64,000 nucleotides of DNA, taken from Thermodesulfobacteriota bacterium. Lineage in GTDB: Bacteria > Desulfobacterota > Desulfobacteria > Desulfobacterales > Desulfosudaceae. The notes under the pieces are model-generated. The model searched no databases. It was not told the origin of the DNA and was given only the letters and a program-made list of their open reading frames with translations. The DNA is taken from contig JBFMDX010000003.1 in assembly GCA_040753795.1 (NCBI GenBank), forward strand, positions 248,001-312,000. Direction: 5' to 3'. Position numbers and translations under genes: made by a program. Positions 54,898 through 64,000 of this stretch are shown here, piece by piece. The first letter of the stretch is position 1; each line of letters begins with the position of its first letter.

Positions 54898-55851
54898 ATG
54901 TATAAACAAAAATCCGTCTGTGTCGTTATTCCGGCCTACAATGAAGCCAGGCAAATCCAGCGAGTTCTGGAAAGTATCCCGGATTTTATCGATTCAATTG
55001 TCGTGATAGATGACGCCAGCCCTGATCAGACATCCGAAGTCGTCAAACGCATTGCGGCTTTGGACTCGCGGATCAGTCTCATTCGGCATCAGAAAAACAT
55101 GGGTTGCGGCGGGGCACTGGCCACCGGCTACAGGTGGGCCATAGACAGGGGCGTCGATATTGCCGTGCGCATGGATGGGGACGGCCAGATGAATCCCGAA
55201 GATCTCCCCGCGTTGCTCGACCCTGTCGCCGAAGGAACAGCGGATTACGCCAAGGGAAACCGGTTTTTCTCGGGAAAAGCGTTCGCCCAGATGCCTCCCC
55301 TGCGGTTTTATGGAATTGCCTTCCTGTCACTGTTGACAAAAATTGTATCCGGGTACTGGCATATTTCTGACTTCCAGTCGGGATATACCGCCATCACCCA
55401 AAGGGCGCTGCAAACCATCGACTGGGACCAGATGTACCAACGTTATGGGCAGCCGAATGATTTGCTGATCATTTTAAATACCTATAACTTCAGGGTGGCG
55501 GACGTGCCGGTCGAACCGATATACAATATTGGAGAGACCTCGGGGCTGAAGGTAAAAAAAGTCATGTTCACTATCAGCTGGTTACTGTTTAAACGGTTTT
55601 TCTGGCGGATGAAAGAAAAGTATATCATAAAAGATTTTCATCCCCTTATCTTTTTCTATATGATGGGAGTGGTTTTCGGTGCCACCAGCATAGCGCTCTT
55701 CGCCCGGCTCTTCTGGATATGGTATGCCACCAGCCACATTCCCCCCATCAACGCCCTGGCCGCCCTGTTCGCCTTCATCAGCGCCAGCCAGTTTACGCTT
55801 TTTGCCATGTGGTTCGACATGGAAGCCAACAAAGATCTGAAAGGCAAATAA
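54898..55851 (+). CDS. Dolichol-phosphate-mannose-synthase-like glycosyltransferase
   Basis: A 317-residue family 2 enzyme: [54 protein letters not shown] and [14 protein letters not shown]. Two C-terminal membrane helices follow (about 250-312). DPMS-like enzymes transfer a sugar to a polyprenyl phosphate carrier. It is followed 5 bp later by a second enzyme of the same class. Confidence 0.88.
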   Translation: MYKQKSVCVVIPAYNEARQIQRVLESIPDFIDSIVVIDDASPDQTSEVVKRIAALDSRISLIRHQKNMGCGGALATGYRWAIDRGVDIAVRMDGDGQMNPEDLPALLDPVAEGTADYAKGNRFFSGKAFAQMPPLRFYGIAFLSLLTKIVSGYWHISDFQSGYTAITQRALQTIDWDQMYQRYGQPNDLLIILNTYNFRVADVPVEPIYNIGETSGLKVKKVMFTISWLLFKRFFWRMKEKYIIKDFHPLIFFYMMGVVFGATSIALFARLFWIWYATSHIPPINALAALFAFISASQFTLFAMWFDMEANKDLKGK

Positions 55852-55856
55852 CATCC

Positions 55857-56576
55857 ATGAATATCGATCAGCCCATAAAGGATGATCCGCTGTTAAGTAT
55901 CGTCATGCCGGTTTATAACGAAAAGGCCACCATCCGGGAAAGCCTGGCGGTCGTCTTTTCCGTGCCCTACCGGAAGGAAGTGATCGTGGTCGATGACGGA
56001 TCCACCGACGGCACTCGTGAAATACTGGCCGCCCTCGATTATCCGGGACTGGTCCGCGCCTATCATGATAAAAACGGCGGCAAAGGCCGGGCTATCCGGA
56101 CGGGCCTGAGCCATGCCAGCGGCGACATTATCCTGATCCAGGACGCCGACCTGGAGTATGATCCCTCGGAGTATCCCATCCTGCTGAAACCGATCCTGTC
56201 CGGAAAAGCGGACGTGGTTTTCGGATCTCGGTTTGCCGGATACGGATCCCATCGGGTGATTTACTTCTGGCACTATCTGGGCAACAAATTCCTGACGCTC
56301 TTGTCCAACATGTTCACCGATCTGAACCTGACCGATATGGAGACCTGCTACAAGGTATTCACCCGGGAAGCCCTGTCCGGCATCACCATTGAGGAAGCGC
56401 GGTTCGGCGTGGAGCCGGAAATTACCGCCAAAATCGCCAAAAAAAAGTTGCGCGTTTATGAGGTTCCGATTTCCTATTATGGCCGGACATACGAACAGGG
56501 GAAAAAGATTAACTGGAAAGACGGCTTCCGGGCCATCTGGGTAATCATCAAATACAACCTTTTCAGGCAGCGATAG
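55857..56576 (+). CDS. Family 2 glycosyltransferase
   Basis: A 239-residue enzyme: [64 protein letters not shown]-type core and [15 protein letters not shown], as in polyprenyl-phosphate glucose or mannose synthases, here without membrane helices. Its TAG stop directly abuts the stop of the convergent gene at 56577 (TAGCTA), with no terminator visible between. Confidence 0.88.
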   Translation: MNIDQPIKDDPLLSIVMPVYNEKATIRESLAVVFSVPYRKEVIVVDDGSTDGTREILAALDYPGLVRAYHDKNGGKGRAIRTGLSHASGDIILIQDADLEYDPSEYPILLKPILSGKADVVFGSRFAGYGSHRVIYFWHYLGNKFLTLLSNMFTDLNLTDMETCYKVFTREALSGITIEEARFGVEPEITAKIAKKKLRVYEVPISYYGRTYEQGKKINWKDGFRAIWVIIKYNLFRQR

Positions 56577-57692
56577 CTATCTCGCCCCTGATACACGCTC
56601 AAAAAATTTTTTTAACTGCCTGGCCCGTGCAGGCCATGTCTGAACTTGAATTTGCAGTTTAACAGGCCTGGCTGCCTGCCGGCGCAAAGCCACCAGAAGG
56701 CTATCCGTATTTTCAGGGTCAAACATATTGCCCGGATAGTCTTTCAGCACGTCTCGCATGACACGGGTCCGTGCGGCTATCATCGGTACGCCGCAGGCAA
56801 TGGCCTCGTAAAATTTCTGTGGAAAACAATAGTTGCCAAAAGCTGATGCCCGGTTGCAGATCACCGTCATGTCGAGAGCCGATAAAAAAACCGGCACAAC
56901 TTTCGGCGCCAGGATCCCGAGGTAATGGATACGGGGATGTTGATGAAGGCTCAACCCCTTGTCGCGAACGCCGGCCAGAACAAGATGGGCGTCAGGCCTT
57001 TCCATGGAAAACTGTTCAAACGCCCGGAAAAGAAAATTAACGCCACGTGAGCGGGAAATAGCGCCGGCCATACCAATCAAAAAGCCATCCGCCGGAAGGT
57101 TCAGTTCCCTGCGGCAACTCGACTTGTCCATCGGGTAAAACAGTCCTTCGGGTACGGCATTTTCAATAACTTCAATCGGGCACCGGCATAAACTTCTGTC
57201 GCGCAGGTATTCCGCCAATGGATGACTGACACAGGTGATGCCATCCGCCTGACTCAGTGACCGGCGAAAAGCCGTTGTCATGCCTGGCAGGCGCGTCAGC
57301 GTGAAGCTTTCAAAATTGTCATACAGGTCAATAACAAGAGGGGAACCGAGCCTTTTGGCGATATTGACGGCCAAAACCGCGTGCAACGAATCAGAGCAGG
57401 CCCAGACCACATCAGGGCGAACATCTCTGCCGATTTCGTCTATTGTGCGCCAATAATTTCTGGCTCCCCATGGCAATAGACGATGGATGTTTAATTTATG
57501 CCAGGTGACCCGGCCTCCGCCCTGGGCATCGACATGACTGCCCTCATCGCGGCGGCGATAGCTTAAGCATACCCCCGTGATATTATCCCCGGATGAAGCA
57601 AGCGCCATCGGCAATTCCCACAATCGGCCAAACCGGTCGTTGATCAAATCCCGATTCGTGTATTGGCGCTTACTGAGGACCAGAATACGCAT
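56577..57692 (-). CDS. Family 4-type glycosyltransferase
   Basis: A 371-residue GT-B enzyme: MRILVLSKRQYTNRDLINDRFGRLWELP at the N-terminus, DVVWACSDSLHAVLA, FLIGMAGAISRSRGVNFLFRAFE, and a C-terminal half with QKFYEAIACGVPMIAARTRVMRDVL where the nucleotide-sugar Glu lies. It is probably a retaining transferase. It is the last gene of the minus-strand glycan operon, starting 2 bp after the stop of the preceding one. Confidence 0.85.
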   Translation of the reverse strand: MRILVLSKRQYTNRDLINDRFGRLWELPMALASSGDNITGVCLSYRRRDEGSHVDAQGGGRVTWHKLNIHRLLPWGARNYWRTIDEIGRDVRPDVVWACSDSLHAVLAVNIAKRLGSPLVIDLYDNFESFTLTRLPGMTTAFRRSLSQADGITCVSHPLAEYLRDRSLCRCPIEVIENAVPEGLFYPMDKSSCRRELNLPADGFLIGMAGAISRSRGVNFLFRAFEQFSMERPDAHLVLAGVRDKGLSLHQHPRIHYLGILAPKVVPVFLSALDMTVICNRASAFGNYCFPQKFYEAIACGVPMIAARTRVMRDVLKDYPGNMFDPENTDSLLVALRRQAARPVKLQIQVQTWPARARQLKKFFERVSGAR

Positions 57693-57694
57693 TC

Positions 57695-58477
57695 CTATTT
57701 CCAAAAGTTCAAGGGCCGCTTGCCGTTCTTTATCGTATAAACTAACTGCCTGTAAGGAAGATAAAAATTCCAGTATACTTTATATAAAAATCGGAAAAAC
57801 GGCGAACGGGTATTCTTCGTATGCACTCTTCTTTCTTCGTCAAACCGTAACTTCATACTTTTCCAGTCTTGCCGCGTACTGATTCCTTCATCCCTCATCA
57901 GGGTCAGAATGAGAGGGGCCTTGACAAGCCTGACACCATGCCTGTAGGCACGAAGAAAGAAGTCATAATCCATGACAACCCGGAATTGTTTATCAAAGCC
58001 TCCCAGCCTGTTGATGAGCGATCGACGGCATAAAGCCCCCTGGTGATACACACCGGTTTTCAAGTACATCCAAAAATTAAAGCCCCTTGGTTTGAAGACT
58101 TTTTGTCGCTTTCCGAACTGGATACGGCAGGCCAGGATATCGGTGTTCTCATCCATAAAAGCGATTGCATCGCGCAAACAATGGTCGTTAATAAAATAAT
58201 CATCGGCATGAAGGAAGATGACATAATCACCTTTTGCCAGGGACAGGCCTTTATTCATCGCGTCGGCTATTCCGTCATCCTTTTCCATAACGACATGAGC
58301 GCAATGGTCTCGATATCTATTGATGATGGATTGCGTACCATCCATTGATCCGCCATCCACGATAATATATTCAACAGGCCGCCACGTCTGGGCCAACACG
58401 CTTTTAACAGTCTGTTCAATATACCGTTCGGCATTGAAGCTAACGGTGATGACGGTTATCAGAGGCGAGATCATCAA
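57695..58477 (-). CDS. Family 2 glycosyltransferase
   Basis: A 260-residue enzyme: LITVITVSFNAERYIEQTVKSVLAQ, YIIVDGGSMDGTQSII, EKDDGIADAMNKGLSLAKGDYVIFLHADDYF, and LCRRSLINRLGGFDKQFRVVMDYDFFLR, the usual GT2 order through the catalytic and metal motifs. No membrane helices are seen. Confidence 0.9.
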   Translation of the reverse strand: MMISPLITVITVSFNAERYIEQTVKSVLAQTWRPVEYIIVDGGSMDGTQSIINRYRDHCAHVVMEKDDGIADAMNKGLSLAKGDYVIFLHADDYFINDHCLRDAIAFMDENTDILACRIQFGKRQKVFKPRGFNFWMYLKTGVYHQGALCRRSLINRLGGFDKQFRVVMDYDFFLRAYRHGVRLVKAPLILTLMRDEGISTRQDWKSMKLRFDEERRVHTKNTRSPFFRFLYKVYWNFYLPYRQLVYTIKNGKRPLNFWK

Positions 58478-58500
58478 CTTACGTTTATGAAACTTTGGCG

Positions 58501-59739
58501 TTAATTCTTAACGGATATTTGCTGATACAATTCAATGTATCGGTCCGCGACATGCCCGGCATTGAAATTATCGACAATCCGCATTCGGGCGTGTTGGGAA
58601 AGGGCTGCCGGATCCGGGTGTTCCAGTGCCCAGATAATACCGCGCGCCAAATCGGATGGGTCATAGGGCTCCGATAAATAGCCGTTCCACTTATGACTTA
58701 TCATATCGGCATTGCCGCCGATTCGAAATCCGACAACCGGCGTGCCGCAGGACAGGCTTTCTAAAATCACACAGGAAAGATTTTCCTGGAGGCTTGGCGC
58801 TACCACCACGTCCGCGGCATTATAGGCAACCTTCAAGGCCAGGTCATCATGAAGTTTTCCCAGATAATGAACGGGAAAATCAAACGGGAAATCCCGTTGC
58901 GGCCTCCCGGCGCCGAAAACGACAAGCTCCATATTAACGGATTTAATCTCGGACAGCGCCTGGCAAAGCTTGGAAAATCCCTTGCGCTGATCCTGCAAAA
59001 CTTTATCAGCGCCTATCAGCACGACTTTAGCCGCTTTCGGCAGACCGATCGCTTCTTTCGCCAATGACTTTGGTATCGGCCGGAAAACGTGTGGATCAAC
59101 GGTATAGGGGATGTTGGCAATGCGTTTATTTTTCAAAAGCCTGCTGTCCCGGGCAAGAGCAGCCAGCCAACGACTGGGGGATACAATAATCATATCCTGT
59201 AACTTACTATATGCCCGTAATTTTCTAAGAAATACGCGTGTACTCAAATCTTTTTTGAAGGACCCGAGCATAGGGCATGATTCACAGAGAGAGGCATGTT
59301 TGCCGCAATCATCGTCGTAATGGCATCCCCCTGTAAACGCCCACATATCGTGTAAAGTCCAGATGACGGGCCGTTTGATGTGAGCCAGATCTTCGACGCG
59401 GAGAAATCCGCCCGTGATCCAGTGCAGGTGGACCACATCCGGATTGATCTCTTTGATCCGGTGATGAATGCCGGAAAAAGGGACAACGGCCGGATGAAAA
59501 AAACCCTGGCCACTTTTGGGATACCATTTCAAGGGCAACTGGTCCACCGTCGGCCGAATGTAGCCGATCCCCCTGGACAGTTTCGTCAGCGGCCCCGAAA
59601 CAGCCGGGTCATCACTGCCTTTGATCTGCACCAGCATCCGGGAGTCTACCCCATGCTGAAGTAAAGCCTGGTGCAGCCTGAATACCGCGCGGGCCGCTCC
59701 GCCGTTCACGTCGGACGTGTTGATGTGCAATACACGCAT
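58501..59739 (-). CDS. Family 4 glycosyltransferase, WcaC-like
   Basis: A 412-residue GT-B enzyme: MRVLHINTSDVNGGAARAVFRLHQALLQHGVDSRML, VWTLHDMWAFTGGCHYDDDC with a four-cysteine patch as in colanic-acid WcaC-type enzymes (CGKHASLCESCPMLG), IVSPSRWLAALARDS, and VAPSLQENLSCVILESLSCGTPVVGFRIGGNADMI at the donor site. It transfers a sugar in surface polysaccharide repeat assembly. Confidence 0.9.
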   Translation of the reverse strand: MRVLHINTSDVNGGAARAVFRLHQALLQHGVDSRMLVQIKGSDDPAVSGPLTKLSRGIGYIRPTVDQLPLKWYPKSGQGFFHPAVVPFSGIHHRIKEINPDVVHLHWITGGFLRVEDLAHIKRPVIWTLHDMWAFTGGCHYDDDCGKHASLCESCPMLGSFKKDLSTRVFLRKLRAYSKLQDMIIVSPSRWLAALARDSRLLKNKRIANIPYTVDPHVFRPIPKSLAKEAIGLPKAAKVVLIGADKVLQDQRKGFSKLCQALSEIKSVNMELVVFGAGRPQRDFPFDFPVHYLGKLHDDLALKVAYNAADVVVAPSLQENLSCVILESLSCGTPVVGFRIGGNADMISHKWNGYLSEPYDPSDLARGIIWALEHPDPAALSQHARMRIVDNFNAGHVADRYIELYQQISVKN

Positions 59740-59810
59740 GAAATCTCCAAGTCGTTCCGTTAAAAACCTGGCTGGCTTAAGAAAGCAGCCCTGGCAAGTG
59801 ATCGGTCAAT

Positions 59811-60755
59811 TCACTGCCGCAAATAGAACAATCGGCGAAGCCGGAGGGAGTACTGGAAAAAAATGGATCGTATTCTGGGGCCCACCCGCTTCCACAGCGG
59901 TCTTTTGTTTTGTTTGTAAAAGGCTTTCAGCCGCTTAATAAAAATTTTCTTCTCTGTCAGATCGGTTTCAAAATACGTAATGGGGGAAAGAGATGGATGG
60001 GGATCATGACGCTTAACCCGCTTGAAATGGGTGCCATCATCATATCCGATATGCTGAACCATGGTTTCTACAGGATGAAGGCACAAACCGCCTTGCTTGA
60101 AAACCGCGGCATACCAGAATACCGCCCATGTTCTCATCCCGCCGTAGTAATTGAGCATGACCTGATCCCAGAAATTACAGCAGCCATCCAGATTGAAACG
60201 TTTGATCACCCGGGGAGAAAATTCGGCGATCACCGCGGCAGGGTCCCGTCGAAAATGTTTCCATGCCCGTTGCCAGGTTGCCCAGCCCAGAGTAGTCGGG
60301 CACCTGTAAAAAACGGTCTGCGGCAAGCCGGTAGCGTCAATGGGAAACATGTATCCGGTAATGTGCCAGACCCTTGTTTCATCCTTGTAAAGCGCCAGCG
60401 CTTCATTAATAAACCGCAAAAAAAAGGGGCCGGTCACCAGATCATCCTCAAGAACGATGACCCGGCCATAGGCATTGACGACCCGGGTGACGCCATCGAT
60501 GATCGAATCCGCCAGTCCCCAGTTTTTTTCACGCTCAACGATTGTAATCTTTTTAAATCCGGCGACTGTCCGGATATAGCTGCGGACCTCTTTAACATTC
60601 TCTCCGTCTGCTTCTGTTCCCGGCCCGTCTGAAAAAATAAACAGATCGCTTTCCCGGGCCAGTTCATTTTTCTGAAGGGATTCTACGGTCTGCCGAGTAT
60701 GCCCGGGACGATTATAAACAAACAGAACAATAGGGGCTAAAGGTAACTTCTTCAT
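59811..60755 (-). CDS. Glycosyltransferase, GNT-I-like
   Basis: A 314-residue GT-A protein: APIVLFVYNRPGHTRQTVESLQKNEL, LFIFSDGP, RVIVLEDDLVTGPFFLRFINEALALYKD (metal EDD), and GWATWQRAWKHFRRD. The arrangement is like bacterial relatives of GT13/GT2 enzymes that modify glycans. Its ATG overlaps the upstream stop by four bases. Confidence 0.82.
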   Translation of the reverse strand: MKKLPLAPIVLFVYNRPGHTRQTVESLQKNELARESDLFIFSDGPGTEADGENVKEVRSYIRTVAGFKKITIVEREKNWGLADSIIDGVTRVVNAYGRVIVLEDDLVTGPFFLRFINEALALYKDETRVWHITGYMFPIDATGLPQTVFYRCPTTLGWATWQRAWKHFRRDPAAVIAEFSPRVIKRFNLDGCCNFWDQVMLNYYGGMRTWAVFWYAAVFKQGGLCLHPVETMVQHIGYDDGTHFKRVKRHDPHPSLSPITYFETDLTEKKIFIKRLKAFYKQNKRPLWKRVGPRIRSIFFQYSLRLRRLFYLRQ

Positions 60756-61609
60756 TTTCTCGTTTGCCCCTTTATGCTTTTAAAAATATTCCGTCCGGCA
60801 CGGGCCCAAATCTTAAAGAGATTCAAGGGAATCCATCTGACCGGGAAAGCCAGAAAAACGAACGCGGTCAAATAAATCGGGTTCATGACACTTTTCTTGG
60901 CAAATAAGGTCTTGAGAACACCCTGCACGTCCGTATCCTCGGCGATATTACGGACTCCTGTCGTAACCGGATTGGGAATCAGGTAAACATCCGGATCCGT
61001 GAGCAAATGATAGCCTTTCCGCAAGGCCCGCATGGTAAACTCATAATCGGAACCGTAATGGGGGAGCAACCGCGGGTAAAAGCCTCCGATGTCTTCAAGA
61101 GAATCCCATCTTAAAAACAATCCCCTGGTTGAAAGACAGTTGATGTTTTCCGGTGAATCCGCCGCCGTAAAACTCATGTACCGGAAATCGGCATGGACGC
61201 CGGTTTCTGAAATTATTCCCGTTGATTCATCGAGCGCTCTTGCCAGTAATAAAGTTTTTCGCCTCTGCTGCACTTCGGCCAGGGCTCTTTCGAGAAAATC
61301 CTCCTGAAAAACGACATCATCATTGATCATCAGAATAATGTCCGAGGGGTCCGGCCGAAGCCGTCTCAACCAGTTAATCCCCTGCTGCAGACTCCCGGCC
61401 CACCACCAGTTTCCCTCACCCCGGATGACCGTGAGCTTCCCCGGATCCAATAAAGCCCGCGTCATGGCCTCCGTGCCGTCAGCGGACCCATCGTCGAGCA
61501 ATACCAGATGAAAGTTCTGGTACGTCTGGATTTTCAGGCAATCGACAAAACGCTGAGTGATTTCCCTGCGGTTATGAACCGGCAAGAGGATATAAACACG
61601 CCGGCTCAT
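60752..61609 (-). CDS. Family 2 glycosyltransferase, rhamnosyltransferase-like
   Basis: A 285-residue enzyme: RVYILLPVHNRREITQRFVDCLKIQ, LVLLDDGSADGTEAMTRAL, IRGEGNWWWAGSLQQGINWL and IILMINDDVVF, a pattern seen in rhamnosyltransferases of O-antigen loci. It ends with one hydrophobic stretch near 245-265. Both ends overlap neighbours by four bases. Confidence 0.87.
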   Translation of the reverse strand: MSRRVYILLPVHNRREITQRFVDCLKIQTYQNFHLVLLDDGSADGTEAMTRALLDPGKLTVIRGEGNWWWAGSLQQGINWLRRLRPDPSDIILMINDDVVFQEDFLERALAEVQQRRKTLLLARALDESTGIISETGVHADFRYMSFTAADSPENINCLSTRGLFLRWDSLEDIGGFYPRLLPHYGSDYEFTMRALRKGYHLLTDPDVYLIPNPVTTGVRNIAEDTDVQGVLKTLFAKKSVMNPIYLTAFVFLAFPVRWIPLNLFKIWARAGRNIFKSIKGQTRK

Positions 61610-62568
61610 ATTTTTTCCAGAATAAAAAGATAATTATCCCCCATATTCACGGCATCAGACAACCGCGTCAGCACATGGTTAAGCTTACCCTGATGCAGCA
61701 GCCCGAGCATCTTCAATAAAAATTTCATGCGCCCGTCAATTTCGGATCTTTTCCCGACGGCCCAGCCCGCCCAGAATTTAGAAGGGGTACCCGGGGGGGG
61801 GCAGGTAACCAGATGCGCCCACTGATAATGCAGCCATGAGGATGAGGTCATCGTCCGCATACATACCAGCCGCAGTCCTGCCCGCGCCGCGGCCAGGCGC
61901 ATGGACTCTCTTGTGAAAAACTGCAGGTGATAGGGAGCATGCCAGTTAATCCATTTTTTCCCGAATATTCTGGCACCCGCGCCCTGAATGTTGGGTGTGG
62001 TCAGGACGACTCCTCCCCGCGATTTTAGAATCCGCGCCACTCCCCGCAACATCTTCCCCGGATCGGTGACATGCTCAATGACCTGATTCATAGTCACAAA
62101 ATCAAAGCACCCCGGCTCATAGACATCAGGGTCAAACAAACCCAGATGGACTTTAAAACCGAACTTTTCAGCAACGCGGTGGATATTGTCATCCGCCTCC
62201 ACGCCGTACACCTCGCATCCGCGGGATTGCAGATATCCCAGGGATTGCCCGAACCCGCAGCCGATATCGAGAACTTTTACATGGGGAGGAACCCAGAGAA
62301 AGGCGGCGCTGGCATCTCCGTTCAACCAACCGCAGAATCCGCGAAGCCTCTTGTGCGGCGTATACTCATCCACATTAAAAGACGCCCGGGGATAGTAGCG
62401 TGAATACAATTCACACAACTGGTCGGGCGAAAAATCATTGGGTAGAAAAACGTGCCCGCAATTATCGCAACGTCTTAACTCGAAAAAACCCGGGAAGCCG
62501 TAACGGTCATCGTATAAATCCATCCATAAAATTCTGGATCGGGAATCGCAAACAGGACAAACGGTCAA
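61606..62568 (-). CDS. SAM methyltransferase with N-terminal zinc ribbon
   Basis: A 320-residue protein. The first 40 residues have two CxxC pairs (CPVCDS; CDNCGHVF), then the Rossmann SAM site VKVLDIGCGFGQSLGYLQSRGCEVYGVE, FVTMNQVIEHVTDPGKMLRGVARIL, and a C-terminal helical part. It belongs to the class of sugar- or glycan-modifying methyltransferases common in polysaccharide loci. Confidence 0.87.
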   Translation of the reverse strand: MTVCPVCDSRSRILWMDLYDDRYGFPGFFELRRCDNCGHVFLPNDFSPDQLCELYSRYYPRASFNVDEYTPHKRLRGFCGWLNGDASAAFLWVPPHVKVLDIGCGFGQSLGYLQSRGCEVYGVEADDNIHRVAEKFGFKVHLGLFDPDVYEPGCFDFVTMNQVIEHVTDPGKMLRGVARILKSRGGVVLTTPNIQGAGARIFGKKWINWHAPYHLQFFTRESMRLAAARAGLRLVCMRTMTSSSWLHYQWAHLVTCPPPGTPSKFWAGWAVGKRSEIDGRMKFLLKMLGLLHQGKLNHVLTRLSDAVNMGDNYLFILEKI

Positions 62569-62676
62569 TCATTCCCCCTGCTCAACATCACAACATCAAA
62601 ATAGTAAAGAAAAACCGCCTGGCCCGACTCAGGAATGTGTTGCTTCGGCCGTCGCGGAGGTTGTTTTGAATTGATG

Positions 62677-63663
62677 TCAGGACCGGTCGCGTACTTTCCT
62701 TTTTACCTGGGCGTCTATCCATTTATAGGTTTCGGCCATTCCCCGCGCCAGCGGCTGTGTCGGTCTCCAGCTCAACCGTTTTTCAATCAGGCGGTTGTCA
62801 GAATTTCTTCCCCGGACGCCGAGGGGGCCGGGGACATGTTTGATACGTAAAGTTTTACCGGCGATCTTCATCACCATTTCCGCCAGTTGATTGATGGAGA
62901 CCATTTCATCGGAGCCGATATTGACCGGCCCGGTCCAATCCGACCGCATCAGCCTGAGGGTTCCCTCCAGGCATTCGTCAATATATAAAAAGGACCGGGT
63001 CTGTAAGCCGTCCCCCCACATTTCGATCTGCCCCCCATCCGGGCATTCCGCCACTTTCCGGCACATGGCTGCGGGCGCTTTTTCCTTGCCGCCCTCCCAG
63101 GTGCCCTCGGGGCCGAAAATATTGTGGTATCGGGCAATTCTCGATTCAATGCCGTAATTTCTGTGGAAGCTCAAATACAGCCGTTCGCTGAACAGTTTTT
63201 CCCAGCCGTATTCGCTGTCCGGCGCAGCCGGGTAGGCGCTGTCTTCGGCGCAGTTGGGGTTTTCCGGATCAAGCTGATTATACTCGGGATAAATACACGC
63301 CGATGACGAATAAAAAATTCTTCTGGTGTTTCTTTTCAATACGGCATCCAGCATATTCAAATTGATCAGACCGGAATTGTGCATGATATCGGCATCCTTC
63401 TCGCCGGTAAATACATATCCCGCTCCGCCCATATCCGCCGCGAACTGGAAGACCTCGTCAAACCGCTGATCAACGGCGCTGCGGCAGACATAGGGATCTC
63501 TCAAGTCACCGATTAAAAAATCGTCGGCCGCCGTTGCACTGAATTCAGGATATTTCAGGTCTACCCCTCGAACCCAGAAACCTTCCTTCTTCAGTCTTAT
63601 CACCATATGAGAACCGATAAAACCCCCGGCGCCGCAAACCAGCGCCCGCTTCAGATCTGCCAT
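62677..63663 (-). CDS. GDP-mannose 3,5-epimerase-like SDR enzyme
   Basis: A 328-residue extended short-chain dehydrogenase: ALVCGAGGFIGSHMV (NAD site), SSSACIYPEYNQL with the Ser and Cys seen in GDP-mannose 3,5-epimerases, EYGWEKLFSERL (the Y-x3-K pair), and GDGLQTRSFLYIDECLEG. The plant enzyme makes GDP-L-galactose and GDP-L-gulose; bacterial relatives supply rare sugars for surface glycans. It is separated from the methyltransferase by 108 bp. Confidence 0.88.
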   Translation of the reverse strand: MADLKRALVCGAGGFIGSHMVIRLKKEGFWVRGVDLKYPEFSATAADDFLIGDLRDPYVCRSAVDQRFDEVFQFAADMGGAGYVFTGEKDADIMHNSGLINLNMLDAVLKRNTRRIFYSSSACIYPEYNQLDPENPNCAEDSAYPAAPDSEYGWEKLFSERLYLSFHRNYGIESRIARYHNIFGPEGTWEGGKEKAPAAMCRKVAECPDGGQIEMWGDGLQTRSFLYIDECLEGTLRLMRSDWTGPVNIGSDEMVSINQLAEMVMKIAGKTLRIKHVPGPLGVRGRNSDNRLIEKRLSWRPTQPLARGMAETYKWIDAQVKRKVRDRS

Positions 63664-63709
63664 TTCGCGATTTCCTCGTTTACCGTCTACCGATTAATGA
63701 TCAACACCG

Positions 63710-64000
63710 CTATTTCTTGTCATTCCCCCATATTTGCCGAAGCTGCGCCGCATTGGCCGCGTCGCTCACACTGCGACCGACCGGAACATAGGTTATCCCG
63801 GAAACGCCTGACAATTCCTGGTCCAGTATGCGCCAGAAATCAACCACCGTCACCGGCCGGTGCCGGAAATCCGCGGCCTTCAATTTCTTAAATACCGGAT
63901 CCGGTGTTGTAATCAGAACCGTGTCGGCCTGTTCCAGGCAGGTATCCAGAGAATCCAGGACCAGGGCGTCGTAGGCGAGTTCCGCCCTTGCCGTTTCACC
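63710..64000 (-). CDS. UDP-glucose/GDP-mannose dehydrogenase-like, 3' end only
   Basis: The frame is open to the right edge and ends at a TAG at 63712-63710; 96 residues are visible. They read GETARAELAYDALVLDSLDTCLEQADTVLITTPDPVFKKL in overlapping parts and end RQIWGNDKK, matching the C-terminal UDP-binding domain of nucleotide-sugar 6-dehydrogenases. The catalytic half lies outside the window. It would make a uronic acid for the glycan. Confidence 0.75.
   Translation of the reverse strand, partial: GETARAELAYDALVLDSLDTCLEQADTVLITTPDPVFKKLKAADFRHRPVTVVDFWRILDQELSGVSGITYVPVGRSVSDAANAAQLRQIWGNDKK

Noticed and set aside
1-64000. CRISPR array or complete insertion sequence
   Set aside because: No regularly spaced repeats, cas genes or transposase motifs were seen on either strand.

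Overview
The window is a GC-rich bacterial chromosome segment with about 55 protein genes, one tmRNA gene and no rRNA or tRNA gene. The content suggests an anaerobic Desulfobacterota relative (Desulfosarcina/Desulfococcus-like). This is inferred from corrinoid methyltransferase genes, a radical SAM/B12 protein, a phenylacetate-CoA ligase paired with an ACT protein, an Fe-S/flavin/nitroreductase fusion, and sigma-54 controlled chemosensory genes. No marker gene proves the taxonomy.

Layout. 1-9 kb: 3' part of a pyruvate-carboxylase-like gene, a glycosyltransferase, a B12-binding radical SAM protein, an SPOR-NlpC/P60 lipoprotein and a minus-strand corrinoid methyl-transfer operon (UroD-family methyltransferase, corrinoid protein, stand-alone MetH-activation domain). 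9-30 kb: a PAS hybrid histidine kinase and an NtrC-type activator, then two blocks of chemosensory genes. Block 1 is pseudo-receiver, STAS, cheA, two MCPs, cheW, cheR, a receiver, cheD and cheB. Block 2 is a soluble duplicated helical protein, cheY, a PAS/HD-GYP protein, a CheZ-like protein and a PilZ protein. Each block has a sigma-54 type -24/-12 promoter. About 227 bp upstream of each promoter lies the same ~40 bp element, so the neighbouring activator probably drives both. Two block-2 proteins carry a D-x3-Q motif like the CheZ active site and similar C-terminal tails. 30-37 kb: DnaJ-like protein, MgtE, an ICMT-like methyltransferase, a B12-fold protein and a methyltransferase/sulfatase-like membrane cluster.

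37-40.2 kb: a small foreign island next to the tmRNA gene ssrA (minus strand). A copy of the ssrA 3' T-arm lies at the far end (36939-36964). The island holds three toxin-antitoxin modules: a RelE/ParE pair with a frameshifted toxin, higBA, and hicAB whose hicA lacks a normal start codon. It also has one clear integron attC-like site after higBA and a second, degenerate one upstream. No integrase is visible.

40.8-54 kb: the Fe-S/GltD-like/nitroreductase fusion, an endonuclease/phosphatase-family protein, a glycerophosphodiesterase, an FHA protein, and a minus-strand run of dynamin-like GTPase, ParA ATPase, PaaK ligase and ACT protein; then AlgH/YqgE and glycerate 2-kinase. 54-64 kb: a surface-polysaccharide locus with a sulfotransferase, seven glycosyltransferases, a methyltransferase, a GDP-mannose 3,5-epimerase-like enzyme and the 3' end of a nucleotide-sugar dehydrogenase gene.
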